Assembly: GCA_963785735.1 (NCBI GenBank)
Contig: CAWAWJ010000001.1
Coordinates: 1,674,001 to 1,738,000, forward strand
DNA length: 64,000 nt
Direction of reading: 5' to 3'
Source: REEB95 sp963785735
Lineage (GTDB): Bacteria > Pseudomonadota > Alphaproteobacteria > ATCC43930 > CGMCC-115725
Position numbers and translations under genes: made by a program. How positions within the stretch are numbered: the stretch's first letter is position 1; every line of letters starts with the position of its first letter. Positions 54,250 through 62,654 of this stretch are shown in pieces. A model generated the notes under the pieces. It was given only the letters and a program-made list of their open reading frames with translations. It was not told the DNA's origin and ran no database searches.

Positions 54250-55653
54250 ATGGTCGATGTCCTGATGCCCGCGCTCTCGCCGACCATGACCGAGGGCAAG
54301 CTCGCCAAATGGCACAAGAAGGTCGGCGACGCGGTCAAGGCCGGCGACATCCTGGCCGAGATCGAAACCGACAAGGCGACCATGGAATTCGAGGCGGTGG
54401 ACGAAGGCGCGCTCGCCGAGATCCTGGTGCCCGAAGGCACCGAGCATGTCGCGGTCAACGCGCCGATCGCAAGAATTGCCGGAGAAGGGGAGAGCGCCGC
54501 CCCTGCCGTGCGAAGCACGGCAAAACCGAAAGAAGCCCCGCAAGCCGAGGCGCTCACCGTGCCGGCGGCGCCCGCCATCCAACATGAATCCGCGGAACCT
54601 GTTGTTTCCGTGCTCCGCGCGCCGGCACCGCCCGTCATGGCGGTGGCGCAGGAGACCGATTGGACCGGTCCCTCGACCACCATGACCGTGCGCGAGGCGC
54701 TCCGCGACGCCATGGCCGAGGAAATGCGCCGCGACCCTGACGTGTTCCTGATGGGCGAGGAAGTGGCCGAATACCAGGGCGCCTACAAGGTCAGCCAGGG
54801 ATTGCTGGAGGAATTCGGCGCGCGCCGCGTCATCGACACCCCCATATCCGAGCACGGCTTTACCGGCCTCGGCGTCGGCGCCGCCATGGCGGGCTTGCGG
54901 CCGATTGTCGAATTCATGACCTGGAATTTCGCCATGCAGGCGATGGATCAGATCGTCAACTCCGCCGCCAAGACGCGCTACATGTCGGGCGGCCAGATGC
55001 ATTGCCCGATCGTGTTCCGCGGCCCCAACGGCGCGGCGGCGCGCGTCGCCGCGCAGCACAGCCAGGAATACGCGAGCTGGTACGCGCATGTTCCGGGCCT
55101 CAAAGTGATCGCGCCCTTCACGGCGTCGGACCACAAGGGCCTGCTGAAATCCGCCATCCGCGATCCCTCGCCGGTCATTTTCCTCGAAAACGAGTTGGTC
55201 TATGGCCAGGCCTTTCCGGTACCAAGCGAAGGCGATTGGATCGTGCCGATCGGCCGCGCCCGCATCGCGCGGCCCGGCGAGCATGTCACCATCGTGGCAT
55301 ATTCGCAGATGGTGCATGTGGCGTTGACCGCGGCCGCTTCGCTCGAAGCCGAGGGCATTTCCGCCGAGGTGATCGATCTCCGCACCATCCGGCCCCTCGA
55401 CATCGACACCATCATCGCCTCGGTCGAGAAGACCAATCGCTTCGTCTCGGTCGAGGAGGGCTGGCCCTTCGCCGGCATCGGCAGCGAGCTGATGGCGACG
55501 GTGACGGAGCGCGCCTTCGATTTCCTCGACGCGCCGCCGGTGCGGGTTTCGAGCAAGGACGTGCCGATGCCCTATGCCGCCAATCTCGAGCGCCTGACCC
55601 TGCCGCAGCCCGAGGACGTGGTCGCCGCGGTCAAATCCGTGATGTACCGCTAG
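54250..55653 (+). CDS. pdhB: Pyruvate dehydrogenase E1 beta subunit with N-terminal lipoyl domain
   Basis: A 467-residue protein: a lipoyl domain (1-80, lipoylated Lys K42 in ETDKATM), a Pro/Ala linker (about 81-130), then the E1 beta transketolase domain (MTVREALRDAMAEEM onward). A lipoyl domain on E1 beta is characteristic of alphaproteobacterial PDH. An in-frame ATG at 54217 lies inside pdhA and is rejected. The lipoyl coding DNA is about 90% identical to that of pdhC. Confidence 0.96.
   Translation: MVDVLMPALSPTMTEGKLAKWHKKVGDAVKAGDILAEIETDKATMEFEAVDEGALAEILVPEGTEHVAVNAPIARIAGEGESAAPAVRSTAKPKEAPQAEALTVPAAPAIQHESAEPVVSVLRAPAPPVMAVAQETDWTGPSTTMTVREALRDAMAEEMRRDPDVFLMGEEVAEYQGAYKVSQGLLEEFGARRVIDTPISEHGFTGLGVGAAMAGLRPIVEFMTWNFAMQAMDQIVNSAAKTRYMSGGQMHCPIVFRGPNGAAARVAAQHSQEYASWYAHVPGLKVIAPFTASDHKGLLKSAIRDPSPVIFLENELVYGQAFPVPSEGDWIVPIGRARIARPGEHVTIVAYSQMVHVALTAAASLEAEGISAEVIDLRTIRPLDIDTIIASVEKTNRFVSVEEGWPFAGIGSELMATVTERAFDFLDAPPVRVSSKDVPMPYAANLERLTLPQPEDVVAAVKSVMYR
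54262..54441 (+). repeat. Lipoyl-domain direct repeat, copy 1 (in pdhB)
   Basis: These 180 bp align without gaps to 55680-55859 in pdhC with about 18 mismatches counted by eye, including blocks of over 30 identical bases with synonymous sites shared. Confidence 0.8.
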
Positions 55654-55664
55654 GGACAAGGGAC

Positions 55665-56963
55665 ATGCCGACCCAGGTATTGATGCCGGCGCTGTCGCCC
55701 ACCATGACCGAGGGCAACCTCGCCAAGTGGCACAAGAAGGAAGGCGACAAGGTCAAGGCCGGCGACATCCTGGCCGAGATCGAGACCGACAAGGCGACCA
55801 TGGAATTCGAGGCGGTGGACGAGGGCACGCTCGGCCGCATTCTCGTGCCCGAAGGCACCAAGGGCGTGCAGGTGAACCAGCCCATCGCGGTGATATTGGG
55901 CGAGGGCGAAAAGGCTTCGGACATCAAAGCCGCCCCGGCCGCGCCCCCCGCGCGGAGCACGACGACTGAAAGTCCCGCGGCAAAACCAATGGCGCAAGCC
56001 GCGGCGGCGGTGAAACCGGCATCCGCCCCAGCGCCAACGCTGGCGCCACGCCCATCAGCCCCGCCGCCGTCGCGTGGGCCCGCTTTCGCCCGGCGCGTTT
56101 TCGTGAGCCCGCTTGCGCGGCGATTGGCCGAGAAATCCAACATTGATCTGTCGCGCCTTTCCGGCAGCGGCCCGCATGGCCGCATCGTCAAGGCCGATGT
56201 CGAAGCGGCGCTGACCCGCGGGCCCGCCGCATCGGCGGAGCCCACTTATCCCAAGGCCAAGATCGTGGCCGAGGCGGGCAACATCGCCTTCACCGAAATT
56301 CCGCACACCAACATCCGCCGCGTCATCGCCAAGCGCATGACGGATTCGGCTCGCAACGTGCCGCATTTCTTCCTGACAGTGGATTGCGAGATCGACGCGC
56401 TCTTGAAGGTGCGGGCCGATCTGGCCGACGCCAGAAGCCTGAAGCTCTCGGTCAATGATTTCGTCATCCGTGCCGCGGCGCTCGCCTTGAAGCAATATCC
56501 CGCCGCCAACGCCTCTTATAGCGACGACGCCATCCTGCGCTGGAGCCAGGTGGATATCGCGGTGGCGGTGGCGCTCGAGGACGGCCTCATCACGCCCATC
56601 GTCAAGAACGCCGACCAGAAAAAGGTCGATGTGATCTCGGCGGAGATGAAGGATATGGGCTTGCGCGCGCGTGCCGGAAAATTGAAGCTGACCGAGTTCC
56701 AGGGCGGCACCTTCTCGATCTCCAATCTCGGCATGTTCGGCATCCGCGAATTCACCGCCGTCATCAACCCGCCCCAGGCCTGCATCCTGGCCGTGGGCGT
56801 GGGCGAGAAGCGCGCGGTGGCGAGGCACGACCAGCTCGCGGTCGCGACCGTGATGAGCTGCACGCTCGCTTGCGACCATCGCGTGCTCAACGGGGCGGAA
56901 GGCTCGCAATGGTTGCAGATATTCAAGAAACTGATCGAGGAGCCGGCTTCGCTGCTGGTCTAG
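55665..56963 (+). CDS. pdhC: Pyruvate dehydrogenase E2, dihydrolipoamide acetyltransferase
   Basis: A 432-residue E2 core protein: one lipoyl domain (1-80, lipoylated K43), a Pro/Ala linker, a peripheral subunit-binding domain (FVSPLARRLAEKSNIDLSRL, about 145-180) and the catalytic acetyltransferase domain. The active-site motif, usually HxxxDG, reads H405-RVL-N409-G, with Asn in place of Asp. Everything else looks normal. The ATG at 55665 is preceded by AAGGGAC; an in-frame extension back to 55002 lies over pdhB and is rejected. Confidence 0.95.
   Translation: MPTQVLMPALSPTMTEGNLAKWHKKEGDKVKAGDILAEIETDKATMEFEAVDEGTLGRILVPEGTKGVQVNQPIAVILGEGEKASDIKAAPAAPPARSTTTESPAAKPMAQAAAAVKPASAPAPTLAPRPSAPPPSRGPAFARRVFVSPLARRLAEKSNIDLSRLSGSGPHGRIVKADVEAALTRGPAASAEPTYPKAKIVAEAGNIAFTEIPHTNIRRVIAKRMTDSARNVPHFFLTVDCEIDALLKVRADLADARSLKLSVNDFVIRAAALALKQYPAANASYSDDAILRWSQVDIAVAVALEDGLITPIVKNADQKKVDVISAEMKDMGLRARAGKLKLTEFQGGTFSISNLGMFGIREFTAVINPPQACILAVGVGEKRAVARHDQLAVATVMSCTLACDHRVLNGAEGSQWLQIFKKLIEEPASLLV
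55680..55859 (+). repeat. Lipoyl-domain direct repeat, copy 2 (in pdhC)
   Basis: Partner of 54262-54441. The match covers most of the lipoyl domain, from LMPALSPTMTEG to VPEGT, and fades on either side. Confidence 0.8.
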
Positions 56964-56975
56964 GGAAAGAGAAAA

Positions 56976-58370
56976 ATGGCGGACACATCCTTCGACGTGG
57001 TGGTGATCGGCGGCGGCCCGGGCGGCTATGTCGCGGCCATCCGCGCGGCGCAATTGGGAATGAAAACCGCGGTGGTCGAGCGCGAGCATCTGGGCGGCAT
57101 CTGCCTCAACTGGGGCTGCATCCCGACCAAGGCGCTGCTGCGCTGTTCCGAGATCAATCACCTGCTGCATCATCTCGACCAGTATGGTTTCTCGGCCAAG
57201 GACATCGCCTTCGACATCACCAAGGTGATCGAGCGCTCGCGCAAGGTGGCGGCGCAGCTTTCCTCCGGCGTGGGCTTTCTGATGAAGAAGAACAAGATCG
57301 CCGTGTTCGACGGCGGCGCCATGCTGGCGGGCAAGGGCAAGGTGAAGGTTTCCGGCAAGACCGATGCCGATTTGACCGCCAAGCACATCATCATCGCTTC
57401 GGGCGCCCGCGCGCGCAGCGCGCCCGGCCTCGAGCCCGACGGGAAACTCGTCTGGACCTACAAGGAGGCGATGATCCCGAAGGAAATGCCCAAATCCCTG
57501 CTGGTGATCGGCTCGGGCGCCATCGGCATCGAATTCGCGAGCTTCTACCGGAGCATGGGCGCGGAGGTGACGGTGTTGGAAGTGCTCGACCGGATCCTGC
57601 CGGTGGAGGACGAGGAGATTTCGGCCTTCGCCCGCAAATCCTTCGAGAAGCAGGGCATGAAGATTTACACGGGCGCCACGGTGAAGAATCTGGCCAAGGC
57701 CGGGAACGACGTCACGGCGACGGTCGAAGCGGCGGGCAAGAGCTTCGAGGTCAAGGCCGACCGCGTGGTGCTCGCCATCGGCATCGTCGGCAATGTCGAA
57801 AATCTCGGCCTCGAAGGCACCAAGGTGAAGGTGGAGAAGACGCACATTATCGTTGATCAATGGATGGCCACGGGCGAGCCCGGGGTTTACGCCATCGGCG
57901 ACGTGGTGGGCCCGCCCTGGCTCGCGCATAAGGCGATGCATGAGGGCGTCATCTGCGTCGAGCACATCGCCGGCTTGAAGACCGCGCATCCCTTGAAGGT
58001 TCAGAACGTGCCGGGCTGCACCTATTGCATGCCGCAAGTGGCCAGCATCGGCCTGACCGAGAAAGCCGCCAAGGCGGCGGGGCGCGAGGTGCGCGTCGGC
58101 CATTTCCCCTATATCGGCAACGGCAAGGCCATCGCCCTGGGCGAGCCAGAGGGCATGATCAAGACCGTGTTCGACGCCAAGACCGGCGAGCTTCTGGGCG
58201 CGCACATGATCGGCGCCGAGGTGACCGAGCTGATCCAGGGCTACGCCATCGCCAAGACGCTCGAAAGCACCGAGCAGGAGCTGATGGAGACCATCTTCCC
58301 GCACCCGACGCTTTCCGAAATGATGCACGAGTCGGTGCTTGAAGCCTATAAGCGAGCGATCCACATCTAA
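56976..58370 (+). CDS. lpd: Dihydrolipoyl dehydrogenase (E3)
   Basis: A 464-residue FAD-dependent disulfide oxidoreductase that reoxidises lipoyl groups with NAD+. The FAD motif GGGPGG is at 12-17, the redox disulfide is C43/C48 in GGICLNWGCIPTKA, the NAD motif is GSGAIGIEFASF, and the C-terminal catalytic pair is in HPTLSEMMHE (from H443). The Trp in LNWGC, where most have Val, is seen in some PDH-linked forms. Last enzyme of the PDH complex set. Confidence 0.97.
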   Translation: MADTSFDVVVIGGGPGGYVAAIRAAQLGMKTAVVEREHLGGICLNWGCIPTKALLRCSEINHLLHHLDQYGFSAKDIAFDITKVIERSRKVAAQLSSGVGFLMKKNKIAVFDGGAMLAGKGKVKVSGKTDADLTAKHIIIASGARARSAPGLEPDGKLVWTYKEAMIPKEMPKSLLVIGSGAIGIEFASFYRSMGAEVTVLEVLDRILPVEDEEISAFARKSFEKQGMKIYTGATVKNLAKAGNDVTATVEAAGKSFEVKADRVVLAIGIVGNVENLGLEGTKVKVEKTHIIVDQWMATGEPGVYAIGDVVGPPWLAHKAMHEGVICVEHIAGLKTAHPLKVQNVPGCTYCMPQVASIGLTEKAAKAAGREVRVGHFPYIGNGKAIALGEPEGMIKTVFDAKTGELLGAHMIGAEVTELIQGYAIAKTLESTEQELMETIFPHPTLSEMMHESVLEAYKRAIHI

Positions 58371-58374
58371 GCCG

Positions 58375-59319
58375 ATGATCACGCAAACCCTCCGCCACCC
58401 TGAAAAAGCGCATAAGCCCGACCAGCCTTCGCCGGCCAAGCCGAATTGGCTGCGCGTCAAGGCGCCGCAATCGAAGGCGTATCAGGAGACGCGCGATCTC
58501 ATGCGCGCGTTGAAGCTCAACACCGTCTGCGAGGAAGCGGCCTGCCCCAATATCGGCGAATGCTGGGCGCAGAAACACGCCACGGTGATGATCCTGGGCG
58601 CTGTCTGCACCCGCGCCTGTTCCTTCTGCAACGTCGCCACCGGCAGGCCGGGATCGGTCGATCCGCATGAGCCGGCGCATGTCGGCGAGGCGGTGGCGAA
58701 GCTCGGCCTCCACCACATTGTTGTAACGTCAGTGGACCGCGACGATCTCGACGATGGCGGGGCGGGGCATTTTGCCGCGACCATCCGGGCCATCCGCGAA
58801 GCCGCGCCCCAAACCACCATCGAGGTGCTGACGCCCGATTTTTTGAAAAAGGATGGCGCGATCGAAGCGGTCGTGACGGCCCGGCCCGATGTCTACAACC
58901 ACAATCTCGAAACCGTGTCGCGGCTCTACAAAGAAGTCCGGCCCGGTGCGCGTTACCGCGCCTCGCTCGATCTCCTGGCGCGCGTCAAGGAACTCGACCC
59001 GGCGATGTTCACAAAATCCGGCATGATGGTGGGGCTGGGCGAGGCGAGGGATGAGGTGCTCGCGCTCATGGATGATCTCCGCCAATCCCAGGTTGATTTC
59101 CTCACCATCGGCCAGTATCTCCAGCCCACGCCCAAGCACCACGCGGTGATGCGTTATGTCGATCCGGCCGAATTCGCCGATTACAAGGCGTTGGCCTTCG
59201 CCAAGGGGTTCCTCATGGTTTCGGCCTCGCCGCTGACGCGTTCCTCCTATTTCGCCGGCGAGGATTTCGAGAAACTGCGCCAGGCGCGCGAAGCCAAGCT
59301 CGTCCGCGCTTCTCTCTAG
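58375..59319 (+). CDS. lipA: Lipoyl synthase
   Basis: A 314-residue radical SAM enzyme that inserts two sulfurs into octanoyl groups on lipoyl domains. The auxiliary cluster Cys are C52, C57 and C63 (CEEAACPNIGEC), and the radical SAM Cys are C78, C82 and C85 (CTRACSFC). Ends with SPLTRSSYFA as usual. Placed 4 bp after lpd, so cofactor synthesis is made with the enzymes that need it. An ORF start 12 codons earlier lies in lpd. Confidence 0.97.
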   Translation: MITQTLRHPEKAHKPDQPSPAKPNWLRVKAPQSKAYQETRDLMRALKLNTVCEEAACPNIGECWAQKHATVMILGAVCTRACSFCNVATGRPGSVDPHEPAHVGEAVAKLGLHHIVVTSVDRDDLDDGGAGHFAATIRAIREAAPQTTIEVLTPDFLKKDGAIEAVVTARPDVYNHNLETVSRLYKEVRPGARYRASLDLLARVKELDPAMFTKSGMMVGLGEARDEVLALMDDLRQSQVDFLTIGQYLQPTPKHHAVMRYVDPAEFADYKALAFAKGFLMVSASPLTRSSYFAGEDFEKLRQAREAKLVRASL

Positions 59320-59323
59320 AGCG

Positions 59324-59752
59324 ATGCCCACCCACGCCGAGAAGCGCTTCCTGCCCTACACGCCGGAGCAGGTATTCGATCTCGTCGCCGATATCGAGCG
59401 CTATCCCGAATTCCTGCCCTGGTGCGTGGGCGCGCGCATCCGCGAGCGCCGCGACAATGTCATCCTCGGCGATCTGCTGATCGGCTGGCGCATGGTGCGC
59501 GAGAAGTTCTCCTCGCGCGTGACGCTGAACAGGCCGGACCGCATCGACGTCGAATACGCCGAAGGCCCGTTCAAGTATCTCAAGAATCACTGGCTGTTGG
59601 AGCGTCAACCCGGCGGCTGCCTGGTCGATTTCTACGTCGATTTCGAGTTCCGCTCGCATTTGCTGCAAAGCGTGATCGGGGCGCTGTTCAACGAAGCGGT
59701 GAAGCGCATGGTCTCGGCCTTCGAGAAACGCGCGAAAGAGCTTTACGGCTAG
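59324..59752 (+). CDS. Coq10/RatA-type START domain protein
   Basis: A 142-residue polyketide cyclase-like protein. The start PTHAEKRFLPYTPEQVFDLVADIERYPEFLPWC is typical of the Coq10/RatA family; in mitochondria Coq10 binds ubiquinone and assists respiration. The gene follows lipA in many alphaproteobacteria. RatA of E. coli was described as a ribosome inhibitor, so function is not settled. Its stop overlaps that of the convergent modA in a shared CTAG. Confidence 0.88.
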   Translation: MPTHAEKRFLPYTPEQVFDLVADIERYPEFLPWCVGARIRERRDNVILGDLLIGWRMVREKFSSRVTLNRPDRIDVEYAEGPFKYLKNHWLLERQPGGCLVDFYVDFEFRSHLLQSVIGALFNEAVKRMVSAFEKRAKELYG

Positions 59753-60528
59753 GGCAAAACGGTGAAGCCCTGTTTCTCGAACAAAGGTCTGGCCTTCGCG
59801 GATTCGATATAGGTCAGGAACGCAGCCGCGCCCGGATTGGACGACGAGGCGGTGATCGCCGCGGGATAGACCACCGGGGGATGGCTGTTCTCGGGAAAGA
59901 CACCGGCGATCTTGACCCCGGGCTCGGCCGCCGCGTCGGTCTGATAGACGATGCCCAAAGACGCTTCGCCGCGCGCCACCAGCTCCAAGGTCGCGCGCAC
60001 GTTCTCGCCCGGCGCCAGCGAATTCGCGACACTATCCCACACGCCGAGATATTGCAGCGCCGCCTTGGCGTATTTTCCGGCGGGTACGGCATCGGGATCG
60101 GCCAAAGCGAGCCGCCCGCCCTTCAAGAGTTTCGCGATCGGGAATCCGGGCTCGATCTTCACCGGGCCCGCGCCGTTCACCGGCGCGATCAGCACTAGCT
60201 TGTTGCCGAGCAGGGTCTTGCGGCTGGCCGCATTGATCAGGTTCTTGCCGGCAAGATAATCCATCCAGTCGAGATCGGCGGAGATGAAGAGGTCGGCCGG
60301 CGCGCCGGCTTCGATCTGTTTGGCCAAGGCCGAGCTCGCGGCATAGGAGATGCTTGCGGTTTTGCCGGTGTCGCGCTGGTATTGCGCCGCCACGTCGTCG
60401 AGCGCGTTCTTGAGACTGGCGGCGGCGAAGACCAGCACGGGCTTGTCCTGAGCCCGGGCGTGATAGGGGGCGAAGACCGGCAGCAGCACCAGCGCCGCCA
60501 TGGAGACAATCCGCCAAGTCTTCCGCAT
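59749..60528 (-). CDS. modA: Molybdate-binding periplasmic protein
   Basis: A 259-residue binding protein with a signal peptide (cleavage near ARAQ). PVLVFAAASLKNALDDVAAQY holds the Ser ligands for molybdate, followed by YAASSALAKQIEAGAPADLFISADLDWMDYL, all typical of ModA. It is separated from modBC by modE and a PilZ gene. A ModE-like palindrome ends 13 bp before its ATG, with GGAGGG between. Confidence 0.95.
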   Translation of the reverse strand: MRKTWRIVSMAALVLLPVFAPYHARAQDKPVLVFAAASLKNALDDVAAQYQRDTGKTASISYAASSALAKQIEAGAPADLFISADLDWMDYLAGKNLINAASRKTLLGNKLVLIAPVNGAGPVKIEPGFPIAKLLKGGRLALADPDAVPAGKYAKAALQYLGVWDSVANSLAPGENVRATLELVARGEASLGIVYQTDAAAEPGVKIAGVFPENSHPPVVYPAAITASSSNPGAAAFLTYIESAKARPLFEKQGFTVLP

Positions 60529-60540
60529 GCGCCGCCCTCC

Positions 60541-60570
60541 GCGTTATCTATATCCACATGGATATAACGC
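60541..60570. promoter_or_regulatory. ModE-like box upstream of modA
   Basis: TATATCCA (60549-60556) and TGGATATA (60559-60566) form a perfect 8-bp inverted repeat with a 2-base spacer. It is flanked by GCGTTAT (60541-60547) and ATAACGC (60564-60570), resembling the CGTTATAT...ATATAACG operators of ModE. It overlaps the likely modA promoter, consistent with repression when molybdate is plentiful. Confidence 0.75.
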
Positions 60571-60601
60571 TATGGCGCGGCCCGGGGCAAGCGGGGAAAA
60601 C

Positions 60602-60946
60602 TCAGCGCTGGCGGGTGGCGGCGGCGCCAAAGGCGGCGAGCTGCTTCGCCAGCACGCGGTGAGTCTTCTTTTCCATGTCGCGGTAATGCCGCACCAAACG
60701 CCGGCCGAAGGGGGTGAGCCGCGCGCCGCCGCCTTCCTTGCCGCCGGGGCTGGTGGCGACCACGCGTTCCTTGAACAGGCGGTTCAACTCGTCGGCCAAG
60801 AGCCAGGCGCGGCGGTAGGACATTTTCATGGCGCGGCCGGCGGCGGAAATCGAGCCGGTCTCGCCGATCAATTCCAGCAAACGGATCTTGCCCGGGCCGA
60901 CGGCGCGGGAAGGCGACAGATCGATGCGGATGGTCAGTTTCGCCAT
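60602..60946 (-). CDS. modE: One-domain ModE-family regulator
   Basis: A 114-residue DNA-binding protein with the ModE winged helix: IRLLELIGETGSISAAGRAMKMSYRRAWLL, then GGKEGGGARLTPFGRRLV. E. coli ModE has about 260 residues, with two molybdate-binding C-terminal domains that are missing here. How this form senses molybdate is unclear; one-domain ModE proteins are known in other proteobacteria. A GTG two codons upstream is an alternative start. It lies 73 bp upstream of modA on the same strand. Confidence 0.9.
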   Translation of the reverse strand: MAKLTIRIDLSPSRAVGPGKIRLLELIGETGSISAAGRAMKMSYRRAWLLADELNRLFKERVVATSPGGKEGGGARLTPFGRRLVRHYRDMEKKTHRVLAKQLAAFGAAATRQR

Positions 60947-60990
60947 CAGCACATGCTAACAGAGATCGGGGATTTAAGAAGGAGGGGCGC

Positions 60991-61377
60991 TCAGCTGCCG
61001 TCGGCGCTGCTGGCCAGAACCGGGCCGAGGATGCGCGCGATATAGGCGGTATCGTCGGTGAAACGGATGCCGATCATGCCGATGCCGAGCCAGACCACGT
61101 CGGCGTTGAGCGGCGCGAGCATGTCGAAGTCGAGCCGCACGCGCTGAAATTTCTTAAATTCGGCGACCAGCCGGACCCGCGCGCCGCCGAACGACAAGTC
61201 ATAGACCGTGCAGCTATAGGCTCCTTCGGGCAGCACCAGACGGGCCGCCCAATGCACGTTCTTGCGCTCGTGCACACGGCGTTCCTGCGCCGAGCGTTCG
61301 TCGTTTTCCAGTTGCCGGCGCATGCGCTGGAGCGCTTCTGCGTCGGGCCCGTCCCTGTCGGACATCGGCATTCTCAT
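60991..61377 (-). CDS. PilZ-domain protein
   Basis: A 128-residue cytosolic protein. RRVHERKNVHW carries the Arg-rich start of the PilZ fold and YDLSFGGARV the D-x-S-x-x-G motif, which together bind cyclic di-GMP. The rest is one beta barrel with no effector domain. The ATG at 61377 follows GAGGG; a TTG five codons upstream is rejected. It lies between modC and modE, with a 44-bp gap to modE, but nothing ties it to molybdate. Confidence 0.85.
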   Translation of the reverse strand: MRMPMSDRDGPDAEALQRMRRQLENDERSAQERRVHERKNVHWAARLVLPEGAYSCTVYDLSFGGARVRLVAEFKKFQRVRLDFDMLAPLNADVVWLGIGMIGIRFTDDTAYIARILGPVLASSADGS

Positions 61378-61523
61378 GTAGAAATCCCTCAAGACCCTAA
61401 TTCGTCTTTAGGATTATGGACTGTTGAACCATGCCATGAGTTTATTGACCGTATCTTACGAACGGGCATGATTCAGAGCGCAATTATCCGGCTTTTTAGC
61501 GATCTTCCGGCCAGTCCAGGGCC

Positions 61524-62654
61524 TTACAGGACCTCGGTTTCGGCCTCGCGGCGGCCCGGGCTGGGGCGGTCGAGCGCCACGGTCTTAACCAGGGCGAAAA
61601 CCGGGCTGCCGGGCCGCAATTTCAGCTCATGCAGCGCCCGCTGGGTTATGCGGGCCCATAGCATCACCGGCTCGGCCGCCGTGCCGATGTCGATGCGCAA
61701 ATCGGCCAGCGGCCCCCGGTCGGGCGAAACCTCGACCACCGTGCCGGCGAAGGAATTGCGGATGGAAAGCCCGGTAACCGGGCCATTGGCCAGCACCACG
61801 TCGCGGGCATGGATGCGCAGCCGCAGCACCGATCCCAAGGGCAAATCCACATGCGGCACGCGCAGCCTGCCGCCCGGAAAAGCGAGCTCGGACAGGCCAT
61901 AGGTCGCGTCATGGCCTCTGAGCACGGTGCGGAGAACCGATCCCGCCTCGAAGCGCCCGGTCAAGGGGCGCAGATCGATGCGGCTGGTCAATTCCTCGAC
62001 CGGGCCGATGGCGGCGATGCGCCCGCCATCGACCAGCGCCAGCGTGTCGGCCAGTTGCACCACCTCTTCCATCGCGTGGCTGACATAGACGATGGGCAGG
62101 TGCAGCTCGTCCCTGAGCCGCGCGATGAAGGGCAAAATCTCGGCCTTGCGCGCGGCGTCGAGCGCGGCCAGCGGCTCGTCCATGAGCAGGAGACGGGGGG
62201 AGGCGAGCAGGGCACGGCCGATGGCGACGCGCTGCTTCTCGCCGCCCGACAGCTCGGCGACGCGGCGCGCCAGCAAATTCTCGATCCCGAGCAAGGCCAC
62301 CACCGCGTCGAAGGAAATCGCATCCTGGTTCTTGGCGCCATTGCCGCCATAAATCAGGTTGCCCTTGACGGAGTAATGCGGGAACAGCCGGTGTTCCTGG
62401 AAGATATAGCCGAGGCGCCGGCGCTCGGGCGGCAAATCGATGCCGCGCGTCGAGTCAAACAGGGTTTCGCCGCCGACCGAAATCCTGCCGCGATCGGGCT
62501 TCAGCAATCCCGCCAGCGCGTTGACGATGGAGGTCTTGCCCGCGCCCGAACGGCCGAAAAGCGCGGTGATGCCGGTTTCCGGCGCGGCGAGGTGCGCCTC
62601 GAGATGGAAGTCGCCGAGGCGCTTCTCGATGTCGATCTCGATCATGGCGCTCAT
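61524..62654 (-). CDS. modC: Molybdate ABC transporter ATPase
   Basis: A 376-residue ATPase: Walker A FGRSGAGKTS, YIFQEHRLFPHYSV, signature LSGGEKQRVAIGRAL, Walker B LLLMDEPLAALD, and a C-terminal TOBE domain (about 295-365) that may bind molybdate. The start overlaps modB by 4 bp. The 131-bp gap after it (61393-61523) shows no feature. Confidence 0.95.
   Translation of the reverse strand: MSAMIEIDIEKRLGDFHLEAHLAAPETGITALFGRSGAGKTSIVNALAGLLKPDRGRISVGGETLFDSTRGIDLPPERRRLGYIFQEHRLFPHYSVKGNLIYGGNGAKNQDAISFDAVVALLGIENLLARRVAELSGGEKQRVAIGRALLASPRLLLMDEPLAALDAARKAEILPFIARLRDELHLPIVYVSHAMEEVVQLADTLALVDGGRIAAIGPVEELTSRIDLRPLTGRFEAGSVLRTVLRGHDATYGLSELAFPGGRLRVPHVDLPLGSVLRLRIHARDVVLANGPVTGLSIRNSFAGTVVEVSPDRGPLADLRIDIGTAAEPVMLWARITQRALHELKLRPGSPVFALVKTVALDRPSPGRREAETEVL

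Noticed and set aside
56055..58460. An 801-residue minus-strand frame over pdhC and lpd
   Set aside because: Antisense shadow of two clear genes; the product is low in family-like motifs and rich in His and Arg.
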